Positions 34,297 to 43,279 of a stretch of 64,000 nucleotides of DNA are shown piece after piece. The notes under the pieces are model-generated. The model did not search any database, was not told the origin of the DNA, and worked only from the letters and a program-made list of their open reading frames with translations. Numbering within the stretch: the first letter of the stretch is position 1; each line of letters begins with the position of its first letter. This stretch comes from Bacteroidota bacterium (GTDB lineage Bacteria > Bacteroidota > Bacteroidia > Bacteroidales > Dysgonomonadaceae), in contig JAFADY010000020.1 in NCBI GenBank assembly GCA_023424395.1, positions 1-64,000 of the forward strand, in the 5' to 3' direction. The translations under genes and the position numbers were made by a program.

Positions 34297-35820
34297 CTAC
34301 TGAGCGCTTTCGTGGCTAAAATAAATACCATTTGCTATTTGAGGTGTTCCCTGATAGCTGCTTTTATAGCCGATAACCGTGAGCTTGTCTCCCACTTTAA
34401 TGCCTTTTTCAGCGATCAAACCTTTTCTGAAATCGCCGGTTGCTCCATAACCCGGGTAAGTTCCATAAACATAAATCTTACTACCGCCGTCTTGCATATA
34501 AACATTACCGTATGTTGCATTGGCAATTTCGGTTATTTCACCGGTTACCATATAAAAAACGTTGTTGTCATCGGGTTTTGCCAGTACTTCGGCAACGGTA
34601 GTGGCAGTTACCGGAATAACACTTTCCAAAACGGCAGAACCAACCTGTGGGGTACCATTATATTCGGCGCGTTTTCCAACAATGGTTATAATGTCTCCTA
34701 CTTTCAACCCTTTTTGCTGGAAATCTTTAATACCGTAAACATACGTTTCGCCGGAGAAATCTCTTATGTATAAATTGCCGTACGTTGTATTGCTGATCTT
34801 GGTGATAATACCCGATAAACGATATTGCGTGTTACCCGTAGGAGCGGCAAGGAATTCCGCAATAGTCGCTTTAACAATCGCTCCTTTTTGACTGAGTGTT
34901 GTTTGAGAAGAATAGTCTTTGGTTCCGTCAGTAGTGCGGAACGTAAGGGTTGTGGAGCGGTCTCCGCCGGTATTGGGCACGGCTTTGAATTTCACAACTA
35001 CATTTGTTCCCGCTGATTCGATAGAGGAAATAGATAACCAGGACTTGGCATCTTCCGGAATATCTACCGATATGCCTTGACCCTTGCTGGTAAGGTATGC
35101 TGTAAATTCACCTCCTTCGATAGGAAGCACTTCATTTTCAACGGAATCTACTTTAACAAGTGATTTATTAATGTTGATAACCGTTACATTTACCATCTGA
35201 GGAGCCCCATTGTAAGAAGATTTAGGGCCTTCAATGGTTACTTCATCCCCCACTTCGAGGCCAAGGCTCAAGAAATTTCTCGTAGCGCCTTTCTCGTCGA
35301 GAGTACCGTAGATGTAAACAGTGCCTGTTTCATCTTTCAAATACCAGTTGCCGTATTGAGTATTTACGATTGAAGTAACATCGCCCGTGATACGATAAGT
35401 TTTTCCATCGGGGCCTGCGTTTACTTCAGCCGCGGTAGCTTCGGATATTTGTGCCAAGCCTTGTATAACATTAATCCGTTGCGTTTTTCCGCCGCTTTTA
35501 ATTAAAACTTCTGCAGTACGGCCATCAATGGCAGATGGAGCCGAAAACGTAAGGGTAGATTCACCAGCGTTTCCCGAGGAGGCTGAAATTGTCAGCCATT
35601 CCACTTCATCTTTCTCTGTAGTTACTTTCTCCGCTGTCCAATTGCCTTGAGACGTAATTGTAATGCTGTTTGAACCTCCGTTCACAGGCAAAGATACGTA
35701 TGATGATGATACTTGAATTTCATCGAGCAGTGTCATCGTTGCTTCTTCATCGCAGCTCGTAAACAGGGCAAGCATGGCGAAGAGTACCGGAAATAAATAT
35801 TTTATTTTCATTTTATGCAT
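34297..35820 (-). CDS. Lipoprotein with BACON and repeated OB-fold domains
   Basis: The 507-residue protein starts with a lipoprotein signal (lipobox LFTSC). Next comes a BACON domain (about 35-122), with SQGNWTAEKVT and AGESTLTFSAPSA. Then there are OB-fold modules near 125-225, 315-400 and 405-505, each with the pattern Y-R/M-(L/V)-(S/T)-G-x-(I/V)-(T)-x-I-x-N followed by TYGN-x-Y-(I/L/M) and (Y/Q)-x-G-x-P-Q. A second BACON-like segment sits near 230-310. The OB modules resemble the YhcR/DUF5689 type linked to nucleic acid or ligand binding. Its start is 8 bases after the stop of the TonB receptor, so the two are an operon. Confidence 0.8.
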   Translation of the reverse strand: MHKMKIKYLFPVLFAMLALFTSCDEEATMTLLDEIQVSSSYVSLPVNGGSNSITITSQGNWTAEKVTTEKDEVEWLTISASSGNAGESTLTFSAPSAIDGRTAEVLIKSGGKTQRINVIQGLAQISEATAAEVNAGPDGKTYRITGDVTSIVNTQYGNWYLKDETGTVYIYGTLDEKGATRNFLSLGLEVGDEVTIEGPKSSYNGAPQMVNVTVININKSLVKVDSVENEVLPIEGGEFTAYLTSKGQGISVDIPEDAKSWLSISSIESAGTNVVVKFKAVPNTGGDRSTTLTFRTTDGTKDYSSQTTLSQKGAIVKATIAEFLAAPTGNTQYRLSGIITKISNTTYGNLYIRDFSGETYVYGIKDFQQKGLKVGDIITIVGKRAEYNGTPQVGSAVLESVIPVTATTVAEVLAKPDDNNVFYMVTGEITEIANATYGNVYMQDGGSKIYVYGTYPGYGATGDFRKGLIAEKGIKVGDKLTVIGYKSSYQGTPQIANGIYFSHESAQ

Positions 35821-35828
35821 AATTTAAA

Positions 35829-38800
35829 TTAATTGAAAAAATATTTGATACCAATGGAAGAATACCAAGTTTGTCCCAATGAGTAGCTTGGGGTAAATGT
35901 TTCGGTATTGCCGTTGATTGAAGCCGGAGTAGAGAATGTAGCCACACCATCGGCATCAACGCCTTCATATTTAAGAATACGCGCTTCTGAACCAAATGCG
36001 TCGGAATTTAAATATTTGGCTACGCCCCATTTTGAATTGAAAAAGTTCATCACATTTTTTACATCAAAGCTAAACTGTAGTCTATGTTGATTATTGCGTG
36101 CATTGAGTACAAAATCGTGTTTATAACTAAAATCGATGCGATGCACCCAGGGAGAATAAACGCTATAGGCTTCGGCGTACTTGCCTTGTCGGCTTTTCAA
36201 ATAACTGCTTGCATGCACATAGTCCATAAAGCGAGTCCTGTCGTCTTCCGAAACAAAGCGGAATTGGTTGTTGGCTACTTCCTCATCGGTAGGCACATAG
36301 ATGGCATCGTAGTTGTAACCGTCGCCATTGATGTCGTTTACTGTCATATAAGAGTAGTTTGCTCCTCCGCGCCATCCTTCATAGATAAAGCTGTAATGAT
36401 TACCGCTTTTATCATGGGTAGTAAGAGCGGCTACGATACGATCGGGAGTGGTATATTGCGAATTGTGCAATTTGATGTGGTTAGGGCCTTCCACTGTAGG
36501 AACATAAGTAAAGGCAGATTCAGCATTAGAGCCCGGCATACCGGTTACATCTTTAGCAACAGTGTGTGTGTAAGCAGCCATCAAACTAAGATATTCCGTT
36601 GGCTGGGCATTTAAAGTGATATTGCCCGACCATCCGTAACCGCGGCTTGTATTTTCCAGAACAAACGCTTTGGGGCCTGTACGATAGCCGGTCGGATATA
36701 GCGGACGATTGTCAACTCCGTTGAAACGGGCAAAACCACCCACATTAGGTATACTCCAGTCCGTCATGGAAACACCGTTGATGGTTTTGTTAAAAATACC
36801 CTCAACAGTTGCAGAGAACGGAAAAACAGTTGGGAAAACATAGTCAACAGCAAGCGAAGTTTTCCACACCTGCGGCATTTTAAAACTAGGATTCACGGCA
36901 GCGATAGCCGAAGGAACTGTTCCATCTTCGGGTGAAATGGTTGTAGGATATCCTAAAGATGTTAACTTCTCATGCAATGCAGAAATATTGGCATTTCCGT
37001 TAGCGTCGGTTACCAGTCCGCCGGCAAAAGTATCCATCGAAAAACCTCTCTTAGCAGCTTCGGCAGCGTTTACTTGTGCCTGATACTGTACCATTCCGCT
37101 ATTGGTAGGCATATTGGTAAAAAACACAAGGGGCAGGTTTCCGGAGAAAAGGCCTGTACCGCCACGAACTTTTAAGCTCCTGTCTCCATAAGCATTCCAA
37201 ATAAATCCTACACGGGGTGAGAATATGATATTGGTAGCAGGCCATTTACCGGTATCGATATTCCGGCCTGAATAATCAATTTCATAAATGGCATTGTTCG
37301 TCATCAAGTCGGCATTGTTAAAGAATAACCCATCAATGCGGAGCCCGTATGAAAGTTTAAATCTCTCGCTCACATCCCAGTCATCCTGAACGTATGCGCC
37401 AATTTTATTCGTCCTTACGCGTGCCGCAGGATTTTTTTCTCCATCATAACCATAAGTTAGGTTTACAATTTCGGGTGCAGCTCCGTTTAAAAAATCGTCA
37501 AGGCTTGTGTAGCGATAGTATCCGGTTCCGTTACGCATATAAGCGTTGTCTGCCATCTTGTATTCGTAAGCAATACCTCCAATGATCTTGTGATTGCCAA
37601 AATAATACGACAACTCATCTTTAACGTTCAATACATTGTTGTGAACGCCGTTGTTCCATGTAAAAAGTTCATATCCCAAAGACATATAGGATTGCCCGTC
37701 TCTCAAAATGTCAATGAAAGGAAATTCCGTAGAAGTACTTCCTCGCATATCGTCGAGTTTCGAAAATGTTGCCAGGAATTGGTTAGAAAGGTTTTCAGAC
37801 AATCGGCTGTTTAAGTCAAATGAGAACGAATGAACAAGGTTGTCCATCGAATACATCGAGTTTGCAAATGCCATAGATGCTTTTGAGAATCTTGCTTCTG
37901 TCATACGGGTACCACCGTCCATCGAGGTAGCATTAGCGGATATCCATGAAGTATTTTTCGTGTAGTTATAACGTAGCGCCAGGCGATGTTGGTTGGTAAT
38001 ATTCCAATCTAAACGAGCGAGAAGTTTACGGTTGCTGTCGTCAGCCGGGAAACTTGTATAAGAACCGGTTTCGTATCCATATTCATTTCTCACGAAATCT
38101 GAAACCCTTTTCAAATCGGCTTCTGTTGTTCGGGAAATAAAATTGTCGGCATCGTCAATACCATCTGTTGAAGCTCTCCAACGATTGGCTATGGTCGGTA
38201 TTTTAGACATTTCACCGTTTACGAAGAAGAACAATTTATTTTTAATGATCGGGCCTCCCAAAGTGAAGCCGTAAGTTGTATTACGGTCTTTTTCACGAGC
38301 TCCTGCTATTTGTTGGCCGTAAACGGCATCGCCGCGCATGTTTTCATTCCTATGATATACGTAAGCGCTTGCCCTGAAAGTATTCGTCCCTGATTTTGTA
38401 ATAGCGTTTACGCCGCCGCCAATGAAGTTAGTTTGGCGCACATCGTATGGAGCGATTACAACCTGCAACTCTTCAATAGCTTCAATAGAGATGGGGTTGC
38501 CACCACCGGGCAGCCTGTCACTCAAACCGAAGTTGTTGTTGAAGTTAGCTCCGTCAACCGTAAAGTTCGCCGTACGTCCATCCGTACCTGCAAAGCTCAT
38601 TCCGTTACCACCATAAGGTGAGAGGCGGGTAACATCCATAATACTGCGGGTTACAGTAGGTAAATTAGTTATCTGGGTGTTTGTGATGTTGGTCACGGCG
38701 CCGGTTTTCTCAGTTGAAAATCGGCTTGCAAGTCCCGTAACAACCACTTCTCCTAATGTAACAGTTTCTTCGGCTAACACCACATTGTGTGCATAGTTTT

Positions 38801-39098
38801 CTCCTAAGCTGAGAGTTATGTTGCTTGCCGTATTGGTTCCATATCCAATGTACGAAACTTCAACCGTGTACGGGCCGCCAACGCGCATACCGTTTAAGTT
38901 GTAACGCCCGTCCATATTGGTAACGGTTCCGTAAGTAGTGCCCGAAGGCGTGTGTGTGGCTATAACCGTCGCTCCGATAACGGCTCCCTCCACATCGGTA
39001 ACCCGTCCGCTCATACTGGAGGTAGTTACCTGAGCCTGAATTGCAGTGGCGAGCATCAAGAAAAACGCCACCGATAAAAATTTCAACTTTTTAATCAT
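35829..39098 (-). CDS. Oar-like TonB-dependent outer membrane receptor
   Basis: The 1089-residue protein starts at MIKKLKFLSV, chosen because it opens the signal peptide (about 1-22, ending AIQAQ); in-frame ATGs further upstream would add a basic non-signal leader. It has an N-terminal CarboxypepD_reg-like beta domain (about 25-110, MSGRVTDVEGAVIGATVIA) then a plug (about 125-240, ending GGGVNAITKSGTNTF) and a very long barrel. The pattern matches the Oar-like group of TonB-dependent receptors. The lipoprotein gene follows 8 bases after its stop. SusD is absent, so this is not a SusCD pair. Confidence 0.82.
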   Translation of the reverse strand: MIKKLKFLSVAFFLMLATAIQAQVTTSSMSGRVTDVEGAVIGATVIATHTPSGTTYGTVTNMDGRYNLNGMRVGGPYTVEVSYIGYGTNTASNITLSLGENYAHNVVLAEETVTLGEVVVTGLASRFSTEKTGAVTNITNTQITNLPTVTRSIMDVTRLSPYGGNGMSFAGTDGRTANFTVDGANFNNNFGLSDRLPGGGNPISIEAIEELQVVIAPYDVRQTNFIGGGVNAITKSGTNTFRASAYVYHRNENMRGDAVYGQQIAGAREKDRNTTYGFTLGGPIIKNKLFFFVNGEMSKIPTIANRWRASTDGIDDADNFISRTTEADLKRVSDFVRNEYGYETGSYTSFPADDSNRKLLARLDWNITNQHRLALRYNYTKNTSWISANATSMDGGTRMTEARFSKASMAFANSMYSMDNLVHSFSFDLNSRLSENLSNQFLATFSKLDDMRGSTSTEFPFIDILRDGQSYMSLGYELFTWNNGVHNNVLNVKDELSYYFGNHKIIGGIAYEYKMADNAYMRNGTGYYRYTSLDDFLNGAAPEIVNLTYGYDGEKNPAARVRTNKIGAYVQDDWDVSERFKLSYGLRIDGLFFNNADLMTNNAIYEIDYSGRNIDTGKWPATNIIFSPRVGFIWNAYGDRSLKVRGGTGLFSGNLPLVFFTNMPTNSGMVQYQAQVNAAEAAKRGFSMDTFAGGLVTDANGNANISALHEKLTSLGYPTTISPEDGTVPSAIAAVNPSFKMPQVWKTSLAVDYVFPTVFPFSATVEGIFNKTINGVSMTDWSIPNVGGFARFNGVDNRPLYPTGYRTGPKAFVLENTSRGYGWSGNITLNAQPTEYLSLMAAYTHTVAKDVTGMPGSNAESAFTYVPTVEGPNHIKLHNSQYTTPDRIVAALTTHDKSGNHYSFIYEGWRGGANYSYMTVNDINGDGYNYDAIYVPTDEEVANNQFRFVSEDDRTRFMDYVHASSYLKSRQGKYAEAYSVYSPWVHRIDFSYKHDFVLNARNNQHRLQFSFDVKNVMNFFNSKWGVAKYLNSDAFGSEARILKYEGVDADGVATFSTPASINGNTETFTPSYSLGQTWYSSIGIKYFFN

Positions 39099-39142
39099 AA
39101 ATAAATTTTTAATGTTTAATAAATTTTGCTTAAAAATCTGCA

Positions 39143-39150
39143 CAAAAATA
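39143..39150 (-). promoter_or_regulatory. -7 element for the Oar-like receptor gene
   Basis: On the minus strand the sequence reads TATTTTTG, 44 bases before the ATG at 39098. CTTTG further upstream (about 39163-39167) is too close to be a normal -33 box. Confidence 0.45.
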
Positions 39151-39405
39151 CTAATAATAAACCAAAGTTCTGTTACGTTTTTATTACGTTTTATCAACAG
39201 GTTATGCACGCGTTTGCATGATTTTTATATGTTAATTATTCATGATTAAATCCTTAAAAAATGAAAGTATTTTCGGTAATTTGATTACAAAAAGACGCGC
39301 AACCGAAAACCGGGCGCACGCTTACTATATTCTTTAAAAGTCCCTCTCTTGAAGTTTGGAACTTTAACAAAGATGATAAAGCGACTTTGAAGTCGCTTCA
39401 CCCGA

Positions 39406-39440
39406 CAAAAAACGCGCAACCGAATTAACAGCCGCGCGCT
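39406..39440 (-). terminator. Terminator of groESL
   Basis: On the minus strand CGCGCGGCTG pairs with CGGTTGCGCG by GC and GU pairs around TTAATT, followed by a T-run. It lies about 50 bases past the groEL stop. A second hairpin at 39449-39482, closer to the stop, has TTGAGG...CCTCAA arms. Confidence 0.65.
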
Positions 39441-39487
39441 ATAAATGAAATTGAGGATGTTACTTGAAGTGACGCCCTCAATATGGC

Positions 39488-41119
39488 TTACATCATTCCG
39501 CCCATTCCGCCGCCCATAGGCATTTGAGGAGCGGGATTTTCTTCTTTCTTGTCGGTGATCACGCATTCCGTAGTGAGGAACATTCCGGCAATGGAAGCTG
39601 CGTTCTCTAAAGCTACACGAGCCACTTTAGCAGGATCGATAACACCGGTTTCGTACAGGTTTTCATAATTATCGGTACGGGCATTGTAACCGTAATCTTT
39701 TTGTCCTTCGCGAATCTTTTGAACCACCACGGCGCCTTCTTTACCTGCATTGGCAACGATTTGGCGAAGCGGTTCCTCGATAGCGCGTTTTACTATTTCG
39801 ATACCGGTAGTTTCGTCTTCGTTCTCACCCTGAAGGTTATCCAATGCCTCAATAGCGCGGATATAAGCTACACCACCTCCGGGAACGGTTCCTTCTTCAA
39901 CCGCTGCGCGGGTTGCCGAAAGCGCGTCGTTTACACGGTCTTTCTTTTCTTTCATTTCCACTTCGGAAGGAGCGCCCACGTAAAGAACGGCAACTCCGCC
40001 GGCCAATTTAGCCAAACGTTCTTGCAATTTTTCACGGTCGTAATCGGATGTGGTTTTTTCGATCTGAGCACGGATCTGTCCGATGCGTGCATGAATGGTG
40101 TCTTTGTCGCCTTCGCCGTTAACGATAATGGTCGTATCTTTATCGATGGTGATCTTTTCGGCGCTGCCGAGCATATCAAGCGAAGCATTTTCGAGTGTCA
40201 ATCCTTTTTCGTCGGAAACAACGGTGCCGCCTGTCAAAATGGCAATGTCTTCCAACATTTCTTTGCGGCGGTCGCCGAATCCGGGAGCTTTCACGGCTGC
40301 TATCTTCAATGAACCGCGCAAGCGGTTTACTACCAGAGTAGTAAGGGCTTCAGAGTCGATGTCTTCGGCAATGATCAACATCGGTTTTCCGGTTTGGATG
40401 CCTTTTTCCAATATCGGAAGCAGATCTTTAATGGCGGATATTTTTTTGTCGTGGATAAGGATCAACGGATTTTCGAATTCCACTTCCATCGTTTCCGTAT
40501 CGGTTACAAAATAAGGAGAAATATAACCTCTGTCGAACTGCATACCTTCCACAACATCTACATAAGTATCTGTTCCTTTGGATTCCTCAACCGTGATAAC
40601 GCCTTCTTTGCTCACCTTCTGCATAGCCTCGGCAATGAGTTTACCGATGGTTTCGTCGCCGTTAGCGGAAATTTTAGCCACATTTTCTATTTTATTCAAG
40701 TCATCGCCAACTTCCACAGCTTGCTCGCTTAAGTTTTCGACCACTTTGGCAACCGCTTTGTCGATACCGCGTTTTAAATCCATCGGATTTGCGCCTGCGG
40801 TTACGTTCTTCAGTCCAACGCCAATAATGGATTGTGCCAACACGGTAGCGGTAGTTGTACCGTCGCCGGCATCATCGTTGGTTTTAGATGCTACTTCTTT
40901 CACCAATTGAGCGCCCATGTTTTGGAAAGCGTCTTCCAACTCAATTTCTTTCGCTACGGTTACGCCGTCTTTGGTTATTTGCGGAGCGCCGTATTTTTTG
41001 TCGAGTATTACATTACGCCCTTTGGGGCCGAGTGTTACTTTCACTGCATCTGCCAATGAATCCACGCCTTTTTTTAACATATCGCGCGCTTCCATTTCAA
41101 ATTTAATTTCTTTTGCCAT
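39488..41119 (-). CDS. groL: Chaperonin GroEL
   Basis: The 543-residue protein is the 60 kDa chaperonin. It starts AKEIKFEMEARDMLKKGVDS, has the ATP-binding segments LGPKGRNVIL and NDDAGDGTTTATVLAQ (about 78-95), and ends with a Gly/Met-rich tail MPMGGGMGGMM. It is downstream of groES with a 100-base gap, in the usual order. Confidence 0.98.
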   Translation of the reverse strand: MAKEIKFEMEARDMLKKGVDSLADAVKVTLGPKGRNVILDKKYGAPQITKDGVTVAKEIELEDAFQNMGAQLVKEVASKTNDDAGDGTTTATVLAQSIIGVGLKNVTAGANPMDLKRGIDKAVAKVVENLSEQAVEVGDDLNKIENVAKISANGDETIGKLIAEAMQKVSKEGVITVEESKGTDTYVDVVEGMQFDRGYISPYFVTDTETMEVEFENPLILIHDKKISAIKDLLPILEKGIQTGKPMLIIAEDIDSEALTTLVVNRLRGSLKIAAVKAPGFGDRRKEMLEDIAILTGGTVVSDEKGLTLENASLDMLGSAEKITIDKDTTIIVNGEGDKDTIHARIGQIRAQIEKTTSDYDREKLQERLAKLAGGVAVLYVGAPSEVEMKEKKDRVNDALSATRAAVEEGTVPGGGVAYIRAIEALDNLQGENEDETTGIEIVKRAIEEPLRQIVANAGKEGAVVVQKIREGQKDYGYNARTDNYENLYETGVIDPAKVARVALENAASIAGMFLTTECVITDKKEENPAPQMPMGGGMGGMM

Positions 41120-41219
41120 ATTTTTATGTAGATTTTTAGATGTTTAGATTTTAGACATCAGACTTAAAATATATATTCTATTATCTGATAGCCTATTAGC
41201 TTTGATTCTTTTTTGTCTT

Positions 41220-41492
41220 TTACGAAATAATCGCCAAAATATCCGACTGGCGCATAATTAAATATTGTTCTCCATCAAGTTCGATTTCGGTACCGGCATA
41301 TTTGCCATACAATACTTTATCGCCTGCGGCCACCACCATTTCTTCGTCTTTCGTGCCTTTTCCTGCCGAAATTACTTCTCCTTTTAATGGTTTTTCTTTG
41401 GCTGAATCGGGAATAATAATTCCACCTACTGTTTTCTCTTCTGCAGCTGCGGGTTTAACCAGCACTCTGTCTGCTAATGGTTTAATGTTCAT
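41220..41492 (-). CDS. groES: Co-chaperonin GroES
   Basis: The 90-residue protein has NIKPLADRVLVKPAAAEEKT at its start, the mobile-loop segment GGIIIPDSAKEKP (about 23-35), and the acidic/basic roof region with GKGTKDEE and GDKVLYGKYAGTEIEL. It is the first gene of the operon. Upstream lies a sigma-54-like -24/-12 sequence. Confidence 0.97.
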   Translation of the reverse strand: MNIKPLADRVLVKPAAAEEKTVGGIIIPDSAKEKPLKGEVISAGKGTKDEEMVVAAGDKVLYGKYAGTEIELDGEQYLIMRQSDILAIIS

Positions 41493-41553
41493 ATCAATGA
41501 TTTTTTATTAAGTTGTATAAGTTCTAATAATTACTTTCGACACAACACAGCTT

Positions 41554-41617
41554 GCGAATTCTGTGCCAAATTTGTTTATATTATTTTTTTATTTTATTCT
41601 GACAACGAAACTGACAA
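41554..41617 (-). promoter_or_regulatory. Sigma-54-like -24/-12 promoter with upstream repeat, groES
   Basis: On the minus strand TTGGCAC, then five bases, then TCGCA places GG and GC exactly 12 bases apart, as in the sigma-54 consensus TTGGCACRNNNNTTGCW with one mismatch. Two direct copies of TTGTCAG, 12 bases apart, lie 31 to 49 bases upstream of the GG (plus-strand 41599-41605 and 41611-41617). Confidence 0.5.
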
Positions 41618-41712
41618 AATTTCAGCGAACATTTTTTTTGCAGAAGTTCGATTTTCGATAAACATAAAACCCGTTGAAAACGTTCAAACAAAAACCAAAG
41701 TTTTCGGAAATT

Positions 41713-42711
41713 ATGAAATACAAACAATTGGGTAAAACCGGAGAAAAAGTTTCCGCTATCGGGTTGGGATGCATGAGCATGTCTCACGGATACGGCGTCA
41801 GAAACGACGAGGGAAGCATCGCCACGCTTCACAAGGCATTGGATTTGGGCATCAATTTCTGGGACACTGCCGATTTCTACGCCAACGGCGACAATGAAAG
41901 ATTGATATCGACCGTGCTGAAAGAAAATCGCGATAAAATTTTCATTGCCACTAAATTCGGGTTTATTTTTGAAGAAGGAAAACCGTTGATGGGTGAAACG
42001 AAATTCGATGCATCGCCTCAATGGATGAGAAAAGCCATAGAGCAAAGCCTGAAAAGGCTGCAAACCGATTATATAGACCTGTACTACGCGCATCGGGTGG
42101 ATCCGAATATTCCGATAGAAGAAACCATTGGCGGAATGGCCGATTTGGTGAAAGAAGGCAAGATTCGCTATATTGGCCTGTCCGAAGCTTCAGCAACCAC
42201 CATTCGCCGTGCAAACAAAGTGCATCAATTAGCAGCCTTGCAAAGCGAATATTCGTTGCTCACGCGCGACCTCGAAGAGAAAATTATTCCGCGATTAAAC
42301 GATTTGGGCGTTACCCTGGTGGCATTCTCGCCATTGGGACGAGGCATGTTTACCGATGATTTTGAAAATATGGATAAAATCCCCGACAACGATGCACGCC
42401 GCAACCTGCCACGTTTTCAAGGGGAGCATCTGGAAAACAATAAAAAAATGATGCGGGCTTTACGCTCGTTTGCCGACGGCAAAAATATCACGATCGCCCA
42501 ACTTTCGCTCGCTTGGATGTTTGCCAAAAACGACAACATTATTCCGATAGCCGGTACGAAAAAAGTGAAATACCTGGAAGAAAACGCCAAAGCGCTTGAA
42601 GTTAACCTGACTTCGGGCGACATACAAGAAATTGAAAATATTATTCAACAATATCCTAATTGGGGCGACCGCTACAACGAAGCATCGTGGAAATTAGTTG
42701 ATAAGGATTAA
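41713..42711 (+). CDS. Aldo/keto reductase
   Basis: The 332-residue protein starts at MKYKQLGKTGEKVSAIGLGC, chosen over an in-frame ATG at 41674 because homologues begin this way. It shows the AKR tetrad in order: Asp and Tyr in FWDTADFYANGDNE, Lys in IATKFG, and His in YYAHRVDP. The NADP region near the C terminus includes PIAGTKKVKYLEEN. The set resembles AKR11/13 oxidoreductases acting on sugars or small aldehydes. The DUF192 gene starts 11 bases downstream. Confidence 0.88.
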   Translation: MKYKQLGKTGEKVSAIGLGCMSMSHGYGVRNDEGSIATLHKALDLGINFWDTADFYANGDNERLISTVLKENRDKIFIATKFGFIFEEGKPLMGETKFDASPQWMRKAIEQSLKRLQTDYIDLYYAHRVDPNIPIEETIGGMADLVKEGKIRYIGLSEASATTIRRANKVHQLAALQSEYSLLTRDLEEKIIPRLNDLGVTLVAFSPLGRGMFTDDFENMDKIPDNDARRNLPRFQGEHLENNKKMMRALRSFADGKNITIAQLSLAWMFAKNDNIIPIAGTKKVKYLEENAKALEVNLTSGDIQEIENIIQQYPNWGDRYNEASWKLVDKD

Positions 42712-42722
42712 AAGCAACAACA

Positions 42723-43268
42723 ATGGCAAAACAAACTCCCACCAAGAAAAGTAAAGCATCCGCCTGGATACTGCTCGCAGTATTGCTTGCAGCAATAATT
42801 GCGGTAGTGGCGTTTTATACGAAGCAAGACATGAAAACTCCCGTAAACCAAAACCAACCCGAAAAAATTGATATTCCTTTTAACAAACAAGGAGAACTGG
42901 TTTTTCTGAATCAACAAAGCAGCGACACTTTAGCCATTATCGGTATAGAAGTTGCAGACAACGACCAAAGGCGCGCCCGCGGACTGATGTACAGAAGCTC
43001 CCTGCCCGCCGATGGCGGCATGTTGTTTATTTTCGACACGGAAGAAATGCAAAGTTTCTGGATGAAAAACACGTATATCTCGTTGGACATGCTTTTTGTG
43101 AACACCGACAAAGAGATCGTTACGATTCACGCCAACACGACGCCCATGAGGGAATGGAGCTATGCTTCCACCAAACCGGCCTTGTACGTGCTGGAAGTAA
43201 ACGCGGGATTTTGCAATCAACACGGAGTCTCAGAAGGAGATAAAATAGATTATGTTTTGAATAAATAA
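42723..43268 (+). CDS. DUF192 domain-containing membrane-anchored protein
   Basis: The 181-residue protein has an N-terminal membrane helix (about 12-32), a linker and a DUF192 domain (about 60-180) with RARGLMYRSSLPADGGMLFIF, SFWMKNTYISLDMLF and the end LEVNAGFCNQHGVSEGDKI. The family is small, periplasmic or extracellular, and without an established function. It is co-oriented with the aldo/keto reductase gene upstream. Confidence 0.85.
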   Translation: MAKQTPTKKSKASAWILLAVLLAAIIAVVAFYTKQDMKTPVNQNQPEKIDIPFNKQGELVFLNQQSSDTLAIIGIEVADNDQRRARGLMYRSSLPADGGMLFIFDTEEMQSFWMKNTYISLDMLFVNTDKEIVTIHANTTPMREWSYASTKPALYVLEVNAGFCNQHGVSEGDKIDYVLNK

Positions 43269-43279
43269 TTCATATCCTA

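Larger units (their letters stand above)
39099..39487. other. Spacer between groEL and the Oar-like receptor
   Basis: No gene was found. On the minus strand it runs from the groEL end through three hairpins (39406-39440, 39379-39398 and a weaker one near 39293-39322) to the receptor's promoter. ACGCGCAACCGAA occurs twice, at 39295-39307 and 39412-39424. Confidence 0.7.

Noticed and set aside
41581..42093. A 170-codon minus-strand frame opposite the aldo/keto reductase gene
   Set aside because: It lies antisense to a clear enzyme gene, has no recognisable motif, and is a by-product of codon usage on the other strand. It also covers the groES promoter region.
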